Source: RPQJ01 sp963778185
GTDB lineage: Bacteria; Pseudomonadota; Gammaproteobacteria; Steroidobacterales; Steroidobacteraceae
Assembly (NCBI GenBank): GCA_963778185.1
Contig: CAVZTF010000003.1
Span: 1,302,001-1,366,000, forward strand
DNA: 64,000 nt
Direction: 5' to 3'
Below are positions 25,436 through 33,751 of the stretch, piece by piece. Both the position numbers and the translations under genes were made by a program. Under the pieces are notes generated by a model that saw only the letters and a list, made by a program, of their open reading frames with translations, was not told where the DNA came from and did no database searches. Within the stretch, counting starts at the first letter, position 1. Each line of letters starts with the position of its first letter.

Positions 25436-26829
25436 GCCGCCGCCAGGTCGAGGGCCATGCCGGGGGCCGCCACTTCGGCGCGCGACCCGTGCTGCCGCAG
25501 CACGTCGCGCAGTGTCGCCGAGGAGGCGGGCTCGCCATGCACGAGCCACACCGGAGGACGGCCCGGCACCTGCTCGTACCAGCGCAGCAGGTCCTGCTGG
25601 TCGCCGTGTGCCGAGAATCCGCCCAGCGTGTGGATGCGCGCGGCCACCTTCACCGGCGCGCCGTTGATCCGCACGGAGTCCCGGCCGTCGACGATGGCGC
25701 GGCCGAGCGTGCCCGCCGCCTGGAAGCCGCTGAACACCACGTCGCACTCCGGCCGCCCGAGGTTGTGCTCGAGGTGATGGACGATGCGGCCGCCCGTGCA
25801 CATGCCGCTGCCGGCGATGACGATGGCGCCGTGCAGGATGCGGTTGATCTGCATGGACTCCTCGGCCGTCCGGCAGAGCGTGAGGTTCGGCAGCGGCGGC
25901 ATGCTGCCCGCACGGATGCGCATGGCCTGCGCTTCCTCGTCGAAGAGGCCCGAGTGCTTCCAGTACACCTCCGACGCCTCGATGGCCATCGGGCTGTCGA
26001 GGAAGATCTGCCAGTCGCCGAGCGCCCACTCGTCGAAATGCGTGCCGAACTCGTAGAGCAGGTCCTGGCTGCGCCCGACGGCGAAGGCGGGGATCAGCAC
26101 GTTCCCGCCGTCCCGGCGCGCATCGCGCAGTATCCCGCCGAGTTCGGCCAGGGTTTCCTTGCGATCCCGGTGCAGCCGCTCGCCGTAGGTGCTTTCCATC
26201 ACGACCAGGTCGACCGCCGGGCCGGCTTGCGGGTCGCGAAGGATCGGCGAGTCGTACTGGCCGAGGTCGCCGCTGAAGACGATCGCGCGCTCGAGCTCTC
26301 CCTCGCGCAGCCGCAACCAGACGCTCGCGGAACCCAGGATGTGCCCGGCATCGCGGAACGTCAGCTCGAGGCCGGGCAGCACGTCGAAAGCATGCCCGTA
26401 GGCGACCGTGCGGATCGCCTGCACGGTCTCCATTGCATCCTCGAGTGTGTAGAGCGGCTCGACCCGCAGCTTGCGGCCCCTGGCCGCGAGCTTGCGGTTC
26501 TTGCGCTCCGCATCGCGCTGCGCGAGCGTCGCGCTGTCCGCGAGCAGGATGCGCACGAGGTCCCGGCAGGCCGGGGTGGCGAAGATGGGGCCGCGGTAGC
26601 CGCGCTGGCGCAGCAGCGGCAGCCGGCCGCAGTGGTCGATGTGCGCGTGGCTCAGGATCACGGCGTCGATGCGCGCCGCATCGAAGGGAAAGGGCGTGGC
26701 GTTGCGTTCGTCCGGGGACGGGCCGCCCTGGATCAGTCCGCAGTCGAGCAGGACCTGCCGGCCGCCGATGGTCAGGATGTGGCACGAGCCGGTGACTTCA
26801 CCGGCCGCGCCGTAGAACTGCAGTTGCAT
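25432..26829 (-). CDS. Beta-CASP metallo-beta-lactamase-fold RNA hydrolase
   Basis: A 465-residue CPSF73/YsiA-like metallo-hydrolase. The metal motif is LSHAHIDHCGRLP, with further ligands in RDAGHILGSAS and VFSGDLGQYD. Beta-CASP motifs follow (LVVMESTYGERLH, LIPAFAVGRSQDLL, VIAGSGMCTGGRIVHHL), ending in the RMMBL motif HTLGGFSAHGDQQDLL and the conserved HGE. Family members act as RNases; this one would be cytoplasmic. It is nine bases downstream of the sensor gene (transcribed in the order sensor, nuclease, transporter) and coupled to the transporter by overlap. Confidence 0.93.
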   Translation of the reverse strand: MQLQFYGAAGEVTGSCHILTIGGRQVLLDCGLIQGGPSPDERNATPFPFDAARIDAVILSHAHIDHCGRLPLLRQRGYRGPIFATPACRDLVRILLADSATLAQRDAERKNRKLAARGRKLRVEPLYTLEDAMETVQAIRTVAYGHAFDVLPGLELTFRDAGHILGSASVWLRLREGELERAIVFSGDLGQYDSPILRDPQAGPAVDLVVMESTYGERLHRDRKETLAELGGILRDARRDGGNVLIPAFAVGRSQDLLYEFGTHFDEWALGDWQIFLDSPMAIEASEVYWKHSGLFDEEAQAMRIRAGSMPPLPNLTLCRTAEESMQINRILHGAIVIAGSGMCTGGRIVHHLEHNLGRPECDVVFSGFQAAGTLGRAIVDGRDSVRINGAPVKVAARIHTLGGFSAHGDQQDLLRWYEQVPGRPPVWLVHGEPASSATLRDVLRQHGSRAEVAAPGMALDLAAA

Positions 26830-26838
26830 CGGATCGCC

Positions 26839-29418
26839 TCAGGCGATCCGCTGGCCCACCGCCGGTTCGCCTTCTGCTCGTGATTCGCGCTCGCGGAGGA
26901 GCTTGATGCAGGCCTTCACGACCCTCGCATCGTACCGGCGACCCGCCTGGGATTGAAGCTCCTCGAGGCACGCTTCGATCGACAGGGAGGTGCGCTGCGG
27001 CCGCGGCGAGAGCATCGCCTCGACCGCGTCGGCGACGGCGACGATGCGCGCCTCGAGCATGATTTCCTCGCCCTTGAGACCGCGCGGGTAGCCGGAGCCG
27101 TCGAGGCGCTCGTGGTGCTGGCGCACCGCCTCTGCGACCGGCCACGGGAATTCGATGCGCTTCAGGCTGTCGTGGCCGCGCTCGGCATGCGTCTTGACGA
27201 GCTCGAACTCCGCGGGGCCGAGCGGGCCAGGCCGCCACAGCACCTCGCGCGGGATCTGCAGCATCCCGACGTCTATGAGCTGGCCGATGACGCGCAGGCC
27301 CCGCACGGAGTGCCCCGGCAGCCCCAGCGCCGTGCCGATGCTGGCCGCGAGGTCCGCGACCCGCTTGGCACGCCCCGTCCTGCAGACATCCTGGGTCTCC
27401 GTCAGCGTGGCCAGCGCCTCGATTGCGCCGAACATCACGCGCTCCATGTGATCCATGGCGCTCACGACCTCGGCATCGGAGCGGCGCCGCCGCAGCACCT
27501 TCCACAGGCCATCGGCGACCTGTACGGCGTGGCGGCGGTCGTCCTCATCGTAGGAAGTGGCCTTGTTCGCGAGCAACAGCACGCCGACCAGGCGGCCACC
27601 GTCCAGGATTGGCGTCGCGAGCTGGCGGGCGAGCGAAGCGGGCAGGCCCGCCTGCCGCAGCGCTCCCGTGCCCTCGGGCTCGTCGCGTGCCACCGCCCGC
27701 TGGGAGCTCAGGCACTCGTAGAGCGCGGTGTCCGCCGGGGGCACGCCGCGCCAGCGCGTGAGAATCGAGACTTCAGCGTTGGTCTCGCCGTCACGGCGAG
27801 CCGCGAGGTCGAGCTGCGCGCCGTCCGGCAGCGACAGGAATAAATAGGCGGCCGCGCTGCCGGTGAGGTCCTGCAGCAACTCCAGCGCGTGCGCATGGGT
27901 CTCGGTTTCGGTGAGGGAGTGAGCCCGCTGCGCGAGATCGAGCACGCCCGCGATGCGGCGCTGCTCACGGTCCGCCCGCTCGAGGCTGCGGCGGCGGCTC
28001 GAAACGTCGCGGACCGCGACCAGGCGCGTGCCGTCGGGCATGCCGGTGACGGCGGTCCAGGAAACGTCGACGTCGAGCAGCGAGCCATCCGGGCGGCGCC
28101 AGCGCGCCTCCTGGGAAACCTGCCCGCCGCCGGCGATCGAAAGGCTGCGGATCGTGGCGTCGCCCCCCACGTCGTATTCGAACTGCTGCAGCGAGCAGCC
28201 CGTGACCCCCCCGGGCTCCAGCCCGAGCAGGTTGCAGAACGCGGCATTCGCGTACTGCAGCTGTCCGTGCGGGTCCGCGAGGCAGGTGCCGACCGGCGCC
28301 TCGTCCAGCGCGCGCGCGCGCAGCGCCGATGCCTGCTGTGCAACGCGTTCGGCGCGCTCGGCCGTCACGTCGCGCGCCACCGTGAGCCAGCACGCCCGGC
28401 CCGAATAGGAAACAGACTGGCGGCGCAGCTCGAGGACGGCCGGCGTGCCGTCCGGGCGCACGAACGCCACGTCCGCCGGACGCGACGCCTCGTCGCCCGG
28501 GGCGTAGCCCGGCAACACCTCGGTTAGGGATCGCCCCATGAGCTGCCGGGGCGCGATGCCGAACAGCGCGGCAGCCGCGTCACTGGCCGCACGGAGTTCG
28601 TGCGTTTCCATGTCCGAGATCCAGGCGGCCACGGGCTGCACCACGAAGGCGCGTTCCGCATCCGCGGCCAGGGCCTGGGCCTGCGCGTTGTTCGCCTGCA
28701 GTTCGGCGAGTCGAGACTCGAGCACGGATGCCCGCGCGAGCTCGGCTCGCGACTCCTCGACGGCACCGCGGGCCTGCGACTCCGCCTGGGACATCTGCTG
28801 GTGCCGCGACTCGAGCTCGCGCACGCGGGCCTGCAGCTCGCGGATGGTTTTCGATTCGGCGATGCTCTGGTCCGCTCGCTCGCGCGCCTCGCGTTCCAGC
28901 TGCTCGCGCAACGCGTGCTCGGTCGCGGTGAGCTGCTTGTTCGCCGCGTCGAGCTCGCGCAGGTGCTTGTCGAGGTCGGCCATGCGCTTGCGATCCTGCT
29001 CGCGCCGATCGAGGAGTTCCGGCACCAGCGCCGGCATGCGCATCGTCCCGGAGCCCGGGTTCAACTCTTCGATGGCCACGGCGAGGTCCTCGAGGGTGGA
29101 CCCGCGCGGGAAGAATCTCTCCGCGCCGACCTCGGCCGCGAACGCCTCGTACTTGGGGCCTTCGACCCGGAACGAGAGCAGGAACACCGGGAGGTGCGCG
29201 AGGAGCGGGTCCTCCTTGACGCGGCGGCAAAGCGCGAACCCGTCCAGCCGGGCCAGCAGCACGTCGCTGACCACGATGTGCGGCGTCTCGTGCCGCGCCA
29301 GCTCGAGCGCCTCGAGTCCGTTGCGCGCGCGGGCCACGCGGTACCCGCGCGACTGCAGCAGAGTCTCGATCGCAGCGGCGTCCTGGTCGCGTTCGTAGGC
29401 CAGCAGAATGGTTTTCAT
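26839..29418 (-). CDS. REC-PAS-PAS-GAF-HD-GYP signalling protein with degenerate HD site
   Basis: An 859-residue cytoplasmic sensor/effector. Domains in order: receiver (1-120, Asp52 in HIVVSDVLLARLDG), a long coiled coil (~140-280), two PAS domains (~285-400 and ~405-520), GAF (~535-675) and an HD-GYP-like domain (~690-840). The HD-GYP part keeps VRQHHERLDGSGYPRGLKG and ARIVAVADAVEAM. However, the usual LHDIGK reads LIDVGM and the upstream metal-binding His is replaced in QDVCRTGRAKRV, so cyclic-di-GMP hydrolysis may be lost or altered. The ATG is at MKTILLAYERD; longer N-terminal extensions are not conserved. It leads a run with the nuclease and transporter genes. Confidence 0.87.
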   Translation of the reverse strand: MKTILLAYERDQDAAAIETLLQSRGYRVARARNGLEALELARHETPHIVVSDVLLARLDGFALCRRVKEDPLLAHLPVFLLSFRVEGPKYEAFAAEVGAERFFPRGSTLEDLAVAIEELNPGSGTMRMPALVPELLDRREQDRKRMADLDKHLRELDAANKQLTATEHALREQLEREARERADQSIAESKTIRELQARVRELESRHQQMSQAESQARGAVEESRAELARASVLESRLAELQANNAQAQALAADAERAFVVQPVAAWISDMETHELRAASDAAAALFGIAPRQLMGRSLTEVLPGYAPGDEASRPADVAFVRPDGTPAVLELRRQSVSYSGRACWLTVARDVTAERAERVAQQASALRARALDEAPVGTCLADPHGQLQYANAAFCNLLGLEPGGVTGCSLQQFEYDVGGDATIRSLSIAGGGQVSQEARWRRPDGSLLDVDVSWTAVTGMPDGTRLVAVRDVSSRRRSLERADREQRRIAGVLDLAQRAHSLTETETHAHALELLQDLTGSAAAYLFLSLPDGAQLDLAARRDGETNAEVSILTRWRGVPPADTALYECLSSQRAVARDEPEGTGALRQAGLPASLARQLATPILDGGRLVGVLLLANKATSYDEDDRRHAVQVADGLWKVLRRRRSDAEVVSAMDHMERVMFGAIEALATLTETQDVCRTGRAKRVADLAASIGTALGLPGHSVRGLRVIGQLIDVGMLQIPREVLWRPGPLGPAEFELVKTHAERGHDSLKRIEFPWPVAEAVRQHHERLDGSGYPRGLKGEEIMLEARIVAVADAVEAMLSPRPQRTSLSIEACLEELQSQAGRRYDARVVKACIKLLRERESRAEGEPAVGQRIA

Positions 29419-29560
29419 GGCCGGGCCAGTATGCCCGCAGCCGGCTCCGGCACCAACGGGCGGGCCGTCACCGGCGGGAGGTCCGTCACAGAATGGCTCC
29501 TGGCGGGCCCGATCGGAGCGGCATAGCATCGGCAAGGGACGCCGCGGACGGTCGGAATCC

Positions 29561-29992
29561 ATGCCTTTTCCCGACGAGCTTTCGCGCTGGGTCTGGGAGC
29601 AGCGCTACCGGTGGCACGGGCCGGGCACGGCCTGCGATGCGGACGTCGACGCCACGCGAGCGCGGGTTGCCCGCGCGGTGGCCGCGGCCGAGCCGCAGGA
29701 CGGGGCCGAGTGGGAGGCGCGCTTCGGCGCGCTGCTCGAGGACTGGCGATTCCTTCCCGGTGGGCGAATCCTCGCCGACGCAGGGACCGGCCGCACGGTG
29801 ACGCTCCTCAACTGCTTCGTGATGGGAGCGATCGAGGACTCCCTGCACGGCATCTTCCGCGCGCACGAACTCGGCCTCAAGGGTTGCACGACGTATCGTG
29901 CGGGAACGGCGCGCGGACAGGTCGTCGGCCCCGCTGGCGCGGCGTCCGCACAGGCGGGGGACGAGGTCGAGCGCTGCTGCGCCGTGACCTGA
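29561..29992 (+). CDS. Internally deleted class II ribonucleotide reductase relic (NrdJ-like)
   Basis: A 143-residue open frame that joins the two ends of an adenosylcobalamin-dependent ribonucleotide reductase. Residues 1-93 match the N-terminal region (ELSRWVWEQRYRW, DWRFLPGGRILADAGTGR, LLNCFVMGAIEDSLHGIF). Residues 94-143 match the C terminus (HELGLKGCTTYRAGTARG and a final CysCys pair). The several hundred residues between, with the active-site cysteines and the thiyl/cofactor region, are missing. It cannot reduce ribonucleotides by itself. It may be a decaying gene that stayed in frame or a short derivative with another use. ATG 29561 is chosen because the N-terminal homology starts there. 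Confidence 0.65.
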   Translation: MPFPDELSRWVWEQRYRWHGPGTACDADVDATRARVARAVAAAEPQDGAEWEARFGALLEDWRFLPGGRILADAGTGRTVTLLNCFVMGAIEDSLHGIFRAHELGLKGCTTYRAGTARGQVVGPAGAASAQAGDEVERCCAVT

Positions 29993-29995
29993 CGG

Positions 29996-30451
29996 TCAGG
30001 CCGGCAGCAACTCCGCGGCGCTCGCTGGCAAGTGCTTGCGCAACGCTTTCGCCGGGCTGTGCACGAGATCCTTGTGGATTTCGTGGACGACGCGCTCGCG
30101 CGTCGGACGGGACATCTCCTCGCGCATCAGTCCAAGGAACGCCGGGCCCGCGACCACGATCAACTGCTCGTACTCGTTCTTGCGCCGGGCCTCGTCCAGA
30201 CGACGCGCGATGCGCCGCGCAAAGCGCACAGCCTCCCGCTGCCGCGGGTCGTTTTCACGCTCGATTGCGTGGCGCGCACCGCCAACGCTCTCGTAGCTGC
30301 GGCCCGGCCGGTCGCTCATCAGGTCCCGGTCATGGAGATGCGCCGCCGGATCGCTGATCCGCGCGACTTCCTTCGGTGCCGACCGCAGCGAAGGCGTGTC
30401 GTAGAAGATCGCTTCCGCCTGGTCGGCGACGACGATTCGTAACCTGCTCAT
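29996..30451 (-). CDS. Host attachment family protein
   Basis: A 151-residue protein of the family named protein required for attachment to host cells (PF10116), widespread in proteobacteria and of unclear biochemical role. The start MSRLRIVVADQAEAIFYD and the block FARRIARRLDEARRKNEYEQ with LIVVAGPAFLGLMRE are typical. GGAGG precedes the ATG by five bases. It converges on the reductase relic with a three-base gap and is divergent from the DUF4136 lipoprotein. Confidence 0.85.
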   Translation of the reverse strand: MSRLRIVVADQAEAIFYDTPSLRSAPKEVARISDPAAHLHDRDLMSDRPGRSYESVGGARHAIERENDPRQREAVRFARRIARRLDEARRKNEYEQLIVVAGPAFLGLMREEMSRPTRERVVHEIHKDLVHSPAKALRKHLPASAAELLPA

Positions 30452-30609
30452 GACTACCTCCCCGCTTCAAGGGGTCCAAGTCCAACTTGCGCCTGCGCCG
30501 CACCCGGTGCAATCCGTGCTTCCGGCAGGGGCACGCCTCCCCCGCACCGGGGGGCGGCCGTATACTCGGACCTCAGACAAGGTCTCGAGCCTTGGCCAGG
30601 GAGTAGCCA

Positions 30610-31194
30610 ATGGGCCTGCAACGTTGGGCGGTCTTGGGATTGCTGGCAATCATGGCCGCGTGCGCCACGACCTGGGACGTGGATCGATTCGAGGCCGCCG
30701 GCGTCGACCTGGCAGGAAAGCGCAGTTTCACCTGGAAGGGCGGCGGTGTGGCGACGCCCACAGGAGTGTCGGCGGGCGTGGCCCGGGACGCCGACGCCCA
30801 CGTGCGCCAGGCAATCGTCGCCGAACTCACCGCCAAGGGCTATGTGGAAGTGGCGGACGCATCGGCCGCCGACATGCTCGTCAGCTGTCAGGTCGCCGGC
30901 AGCCAGCGCTTCGAGACGGCAAAGGACCAGCGCATCGGCGCGCCGTCGCCGAACCAGGTGCTGACCCCGGGCAGCGTGCCGCTGCCGCCAGCGTCCATGC
31001 CTCCCCGCGAGATGAGCATCCGCGAAGGGACCGTGATCATGTTCGTCGAGGATCCAGCCACCGGCCGGCTCGTCTGGCGTGGCCTCGTTTCGGACGAATC
31101 CCGGGTCTCCTCCGCCGAGTCCGCCTTGAACCTGGCGGCGGACATGGCGCGGCGGATCGCGAGGGAGTTTCCGGTCCGCCGCACGGCACCGTGA
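30610..31194 (+). CDS. DUF4136 family lipoprotein
   Basis: A 194-residue predicted outer-membrane or periplasmic lipoprotein. The signal peptide ends in a good lipobox (LLAIMAACATT). The mature part follows the DUF4136 pattern: a strand with RSFTWKGG, a helix AHVRQAIVAELTAKGYVEV, a middle strand ADMLVSCQV, then a strand with a Trp (GRLVWRGLVSDES) and a C-terminal helix. AGGGAG precedes the ATG. It stands alone between divergent and convergent neighbours; function is unknown. Confidence 0.85.
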   Translation: MGLQRWAVLGLLAIMAACATTWDVDRFEAAGVDLAGKRSFTWKGGGVATPTGVSAGVARDADAHVRQAIVAELTAKGYVEVADASAADMLVSCQVAGSQRFETAKDQRIGAPSPNQVLTPGSVPLPPASMPPREMSIREGTVIMFVEDPATGRLVWRGLVSDESRVSSAESALNLAADMARRIAREFPVRRTAP

Positions 31195-31207
31195 GCCGTG
31201 GCGCGCC

Positions 31208-31789
31208 TCAGCGCGCGTAGTAGGCGGGCTCGTTGCCCGGCCTCCACTTGATGTTGCAGCCCAGGCTCGGGCGCTGCTCGATTCGCGGCGGCCGGCCGGC
31301 CAGCACCTCGTCGATCGCCGCGCGCAGGTCCACACCGGTGACCGGCACGTCGGTGGCCGGCCGGCTGGCGTCGAACCTGCCGCGGTAGGCGAGCCGACGG
31401 ACGGCGTCGAACAGGAAGAAGTCCGGCGTGCAGGCGGCGCGGTAGGCCTGCGCTACCGCCTGGGTGGTGTCGACCAGATAGGGGAACGAGTAGCCCACCG
31501 TACGGGCCTCGTCGCGCATGCCGTCCGGCCCGTCCTGCGGGTAGGCGTCGAGGTCGTTGGAATTGATGGCGACGACGGCCAGGCCCCTTGGCTGGTATTC
31601 GCGCACCATCCGCGCGAACTCCTCGCGGATGTGCCTCACGAACGGGCAATGACTGCAGATGAACGCGACGAGCAGCGCCGGCGCGGCGCCGAAATCACCC
31701 AGCGAGTGCAGGTTGCCGTCGAAGTCCGGCAGCGTGAATGCCGGGGCCTCCGTGCCGAGATCGAGCATGGTCGAAGGAGTGCGCGCCAT
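31208..31789 (-). CDS. Thioredoxin-family (AhpC/TSA-like) protein
   Basis: A 193-residue thioredoxin-fold protein without a clear signal peptide. The start APAFTLPDFDGNLHSLGDF and the redox motif FICSHCPFVRHI (CxxC with SH between) match the cytoplasmic thioredoxin-like family seen in many Proteobacteria and Bacteroidetes. Also visible are VVAINSNDLDAYPQDGP and the cis-Pro region ACTPDFFLFD. A third Cys is near the C terminus (LGCNIKW), a feature of the same subgroup. It precedes the DMT transporter stop by 13 bases on the same strand. Confidence 0.88.
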   Translation of the reverse strand: MARTPSTMLDLGTEAPAFTLPDFDGNLHSLGDFGAAPALLVAFICSHCPFVRHIREEFARMVREYQPRGLAVVAINSNDLDAYPQDGPDGMRDEARTVGYSFPYLVDTTQAVAQAYRAACTPDFFLFDAVRRLAYRGRFDASRPATDVPVTGVDLRAAIDEVLAGRPPRIEQRPSLGCNIKWRPGNEPAYYAR

Positions 31790-31802
31790 CGCCGGGTCCC
31801 GT

Positions 31803-32243
31803 TCAGCGTCGCACGATCAGCAGCACGCTGACCACGAGCAGGACCGTGCCGAGCAATCGTGTCGCCGTCACGGGGTTTTGCGGGAAGCCGACGATGCCGT
31901 AATGGTCGATGGCCAGGGCCGCGATCATCTGGCCCGCCAGCGCGATTGCCATCAGCGCGGCCGCACCCAGCCGCGGCCCGGCTATCGTCATCACTGCAAC
32001 GTAGGCCGCCCCCAGGAAGCCGCCCAACCAGGCCCACGCTGGAACGGTCGCGACTGATCCCGGTGCCATCCTTGCACCGCCGGCGAGCGCGATCACGACC
32101 AGTAGCGCAAGCCCCACGCAGAAATTGATGATCGTCGCCATGACCGGCGAACCGACCGCGAGACTGACCCTGGCGTTCATGCCCACCTGGAGGGTGAGTC
32201 CGGCACCCACCAGGCCAACGAGCATGTGCGGCCAATACTGCAT
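31803..32243 (-). CDS. DMT-family YdcZ-like (DUF606) membrane protein
   Basis: A 146-residue protein with five hydrophobic segments, matching the half-size DMT/EamA relatives known as DUF606 or YdcZ. Visible landmarks: TLQVGMNARVSLAVGSPVMA, WAWLGGFLGAAYVAVM and the closing LLGTVLLVVSVLLIVRR. Such proteins are thought to work as dimers. The ATG at MQYWPHMLV lies five bases from the upstream bactofilin-like gene's stop. Function and substrate are unknown. Confidence 0.85.
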   Translation of the reverse strand: MQYWPHMLVGLVGAGLTLQVGMNARVSLAVGSPVMATIINFCVGLALLVVIALAGGARMAPGSVATVPAWAWLGGFLGAAYVAVMTIAGPRLGAAALMAIALAGQMIAALAIDHYGIVGFPQNPVTATRLLGTVLLVVSVLLIVRR

Positions 32244-32248
32244 GCCGC

Positions 32249-33400
32249 TCAGCCGACCGCCTGCGGCTGGTGGTCCCGGCGCGTCCATGCCTGCCACACC
32301 AGGGCGCCGACGCCCGCCATGAGGGCGATGAACACGACGAGTCCGCCGACGAGCGGGATCCGCTGCAGCAGCCAAAGCACGACGAGCCCGAGGAACAGGG
32401 CCAGCAGCCGCCACCCGAGCGTCGCCGGTTTGCCGGCACGCGCGGCCGCGAGCCCGCGCTGCGCGATGAACAGTGCGGTCGTGACCCAACCAAGGAACAG
32501 GAGCAGGAGGTAGAGCGGAATCACGAGCAGGGCGAGCGGGATGCCGATGATCGTGACCAGCAGGATCAGCGTCACGAACGGCACGCACACCAGGATCGCG
32601 AGCCCGAGGCCGAGCACCTTGAGCGGCTCGCGAGCAATGGCTTCGGCCGCGCGGGTGGAGTAACCGGGGAACAGCATCAGGAACAGCGCCCCGGCCACGA
32701 ACACTCCGACGAACCACAGGAACGTACCCACGCCGTGGGCGCGGGGCTCCCAGTCACCGTCCGAATCGTCGAGAAAACGCGTCGCGTCGGCCTCGTGATA
32801 CTCGAGACCGCCCGCGATGACGGCGCCGTCGGGCACCGTGGGCTCGCTCGGGCCGTGGTACACGAGCCGCCCTCCGATGCGTGTCTCGGGCCCGATGACG
32901 AGTTCCTCGGAGCGGACGTTCGCGTCCCCGTGCACCTCGCCGTTGATGCGTACGGACGCTCCCGAGGCCTGCAGGTATTCGTGGGTGTTCCCTTCGAAGG
33001 TGACGCGCGCGCCGGTGAGCGTGAGCGCCCCCGCGACGACCGTTGCCGGCCCGACCGACACGTCGCCGCCGGCCACCCGGGCATTGCCGTTCACGATGGA
33101 ATCGAGCTTCACGTCGCCGCCTGCGGCATAGAGGTCGTCGCCAACGCTGCCGCCAATGGACAATTCGCCGCCGGCGACCACGAGGTCGCCATTGACCTGC
33201 CCCGCGACGGCAACCTGGCCACCGGCCAGGAACGCGTCGCCGTCGACGGAATCGGTGAGGTTGAGCATGCCGCCCGCGGCAAAGTGATCCGAGCCGAACT
33301 CACGGGCGACGGAGTCGTCGCCGTCGTACTGGATCGTGCAGCCACCGGTGGCCAGCAGCCCGAGCGCACACAGCGCCGCGGCTGTAACTACCCGTTTCAT
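32249..33400 (-). CDS. Bactofilin-like polymer-forming domain protein with membrane spans
   Basis: A 383-residue envelope protein. A signal peptide ending LLATGGCTIQY suggests export, perhaps with a lipid-modified Cys. Residues ~35-215 consist of repeated short strands each ending with AGG or IGG (FLAGGQVAVAGQVNGDLVVA, LYAAGGDVKLDSIV, ARVAGGDVSVG). This right-handed beta-helix pattern is typical of polymer-forming/bactofilin domains. Residues ~230-375 hold four or five hydrophobic segments (FLWFVGVFVAGALFLMLF and others). It is upstream of and nearly contiguous with the YdcZ-like gene. The role is unknown; a surface or septal scaffold is a guess. Confidence 0.82.
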   Translation of the reverse strand: MKRVVTAAALCALGLLATGGCTIQYDGDDSVAREFGSDHFAAGGMLNLTDSVDGDAFLAGGQVAVAGQVNGDLVVAGGELSIGGSVGDDLYAAGGDVKLDSIVNGNARVAGGDVSVGPATVVAGALTLTGARVTFEGNTHEYLQASGASVRINGEVHGDANVRSEELVIGPETRIGGRLVYHGPSEPTVPDGAVIAGGLEYHEADATRFLDDSDGDWEPRAHGVGTFLWFVGVFVAGALFLMLFPGYSTRAAEAIAREPLKVLGLGLAILVCVPFVTLILLVTIIGIPLALLVIPLYLLLLFLGWVTTALFIAQRGLAAARAGKPATLGWRLLALFLGLVVLWLLQRIPLVGGLVVFIALMAGVGALVWQAWTRRDHQPQAVG

Positions 33401-33751
33401 CGCAGTCTCCTCGTTGCCTTTCCCGCTCGTTCGGCAGGTACAGGCGCTTGGCCGGCCATCGGTGCCCAGTGTAAGACAAGGCGCGCCGGAGCGGCGACCG
33501 GCCGCGGCGAGGCGTTCGAACCATCGGACGGACCGTTGGACCCACGAGGTCGAGGGTCCGGAAACAGAAAGGCCGTGTGCAGTTGGCTGCGCACGGCCTG
33601 CTCGTCTGGCGGTCTTCCGTGACCGTCCCGCACCCCCCCTGTCGGTCATCCCCTGCGACGAATCCGAAGCCCATCGCGCAGCGGGTCGCGATGCGGCCCG
33701 TGGACTTCTACGCGAGTTCCCGGGGGCAGTCATTGCGCAGTGCAAGACGTT
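33401..33751. other. Intergenic region of 351 bases
   Basis: The region separates two minus-strand genes. It holds an intrinsic terminator for the methyltransferase transcript (33563-33599) and upstream DNA that should contain the promoter of the bactofilin-like gene. No convincing gene is seen on either strand. Confidence 0.6.
33563..33599 (-). terminator. Intrinsic terminator after methyltransferase gene
   Basis: Read on the minus strand, a 13-bp stem (12 of 13 pairs; arms 33587-33599 and 33570-33582) with a 4-base loop is followed by TTTCTGTTTCC. It lies about 150 bases after the methyltransferase stop. Confidence 0.65.

Noticed and set aside
29996..30451. True host-adhesion factor suggested by the family name
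   Set aside because: The family name comes from one phenotype; the protein has no signal peptide or adhesin features, so the name is kept only as a family label.
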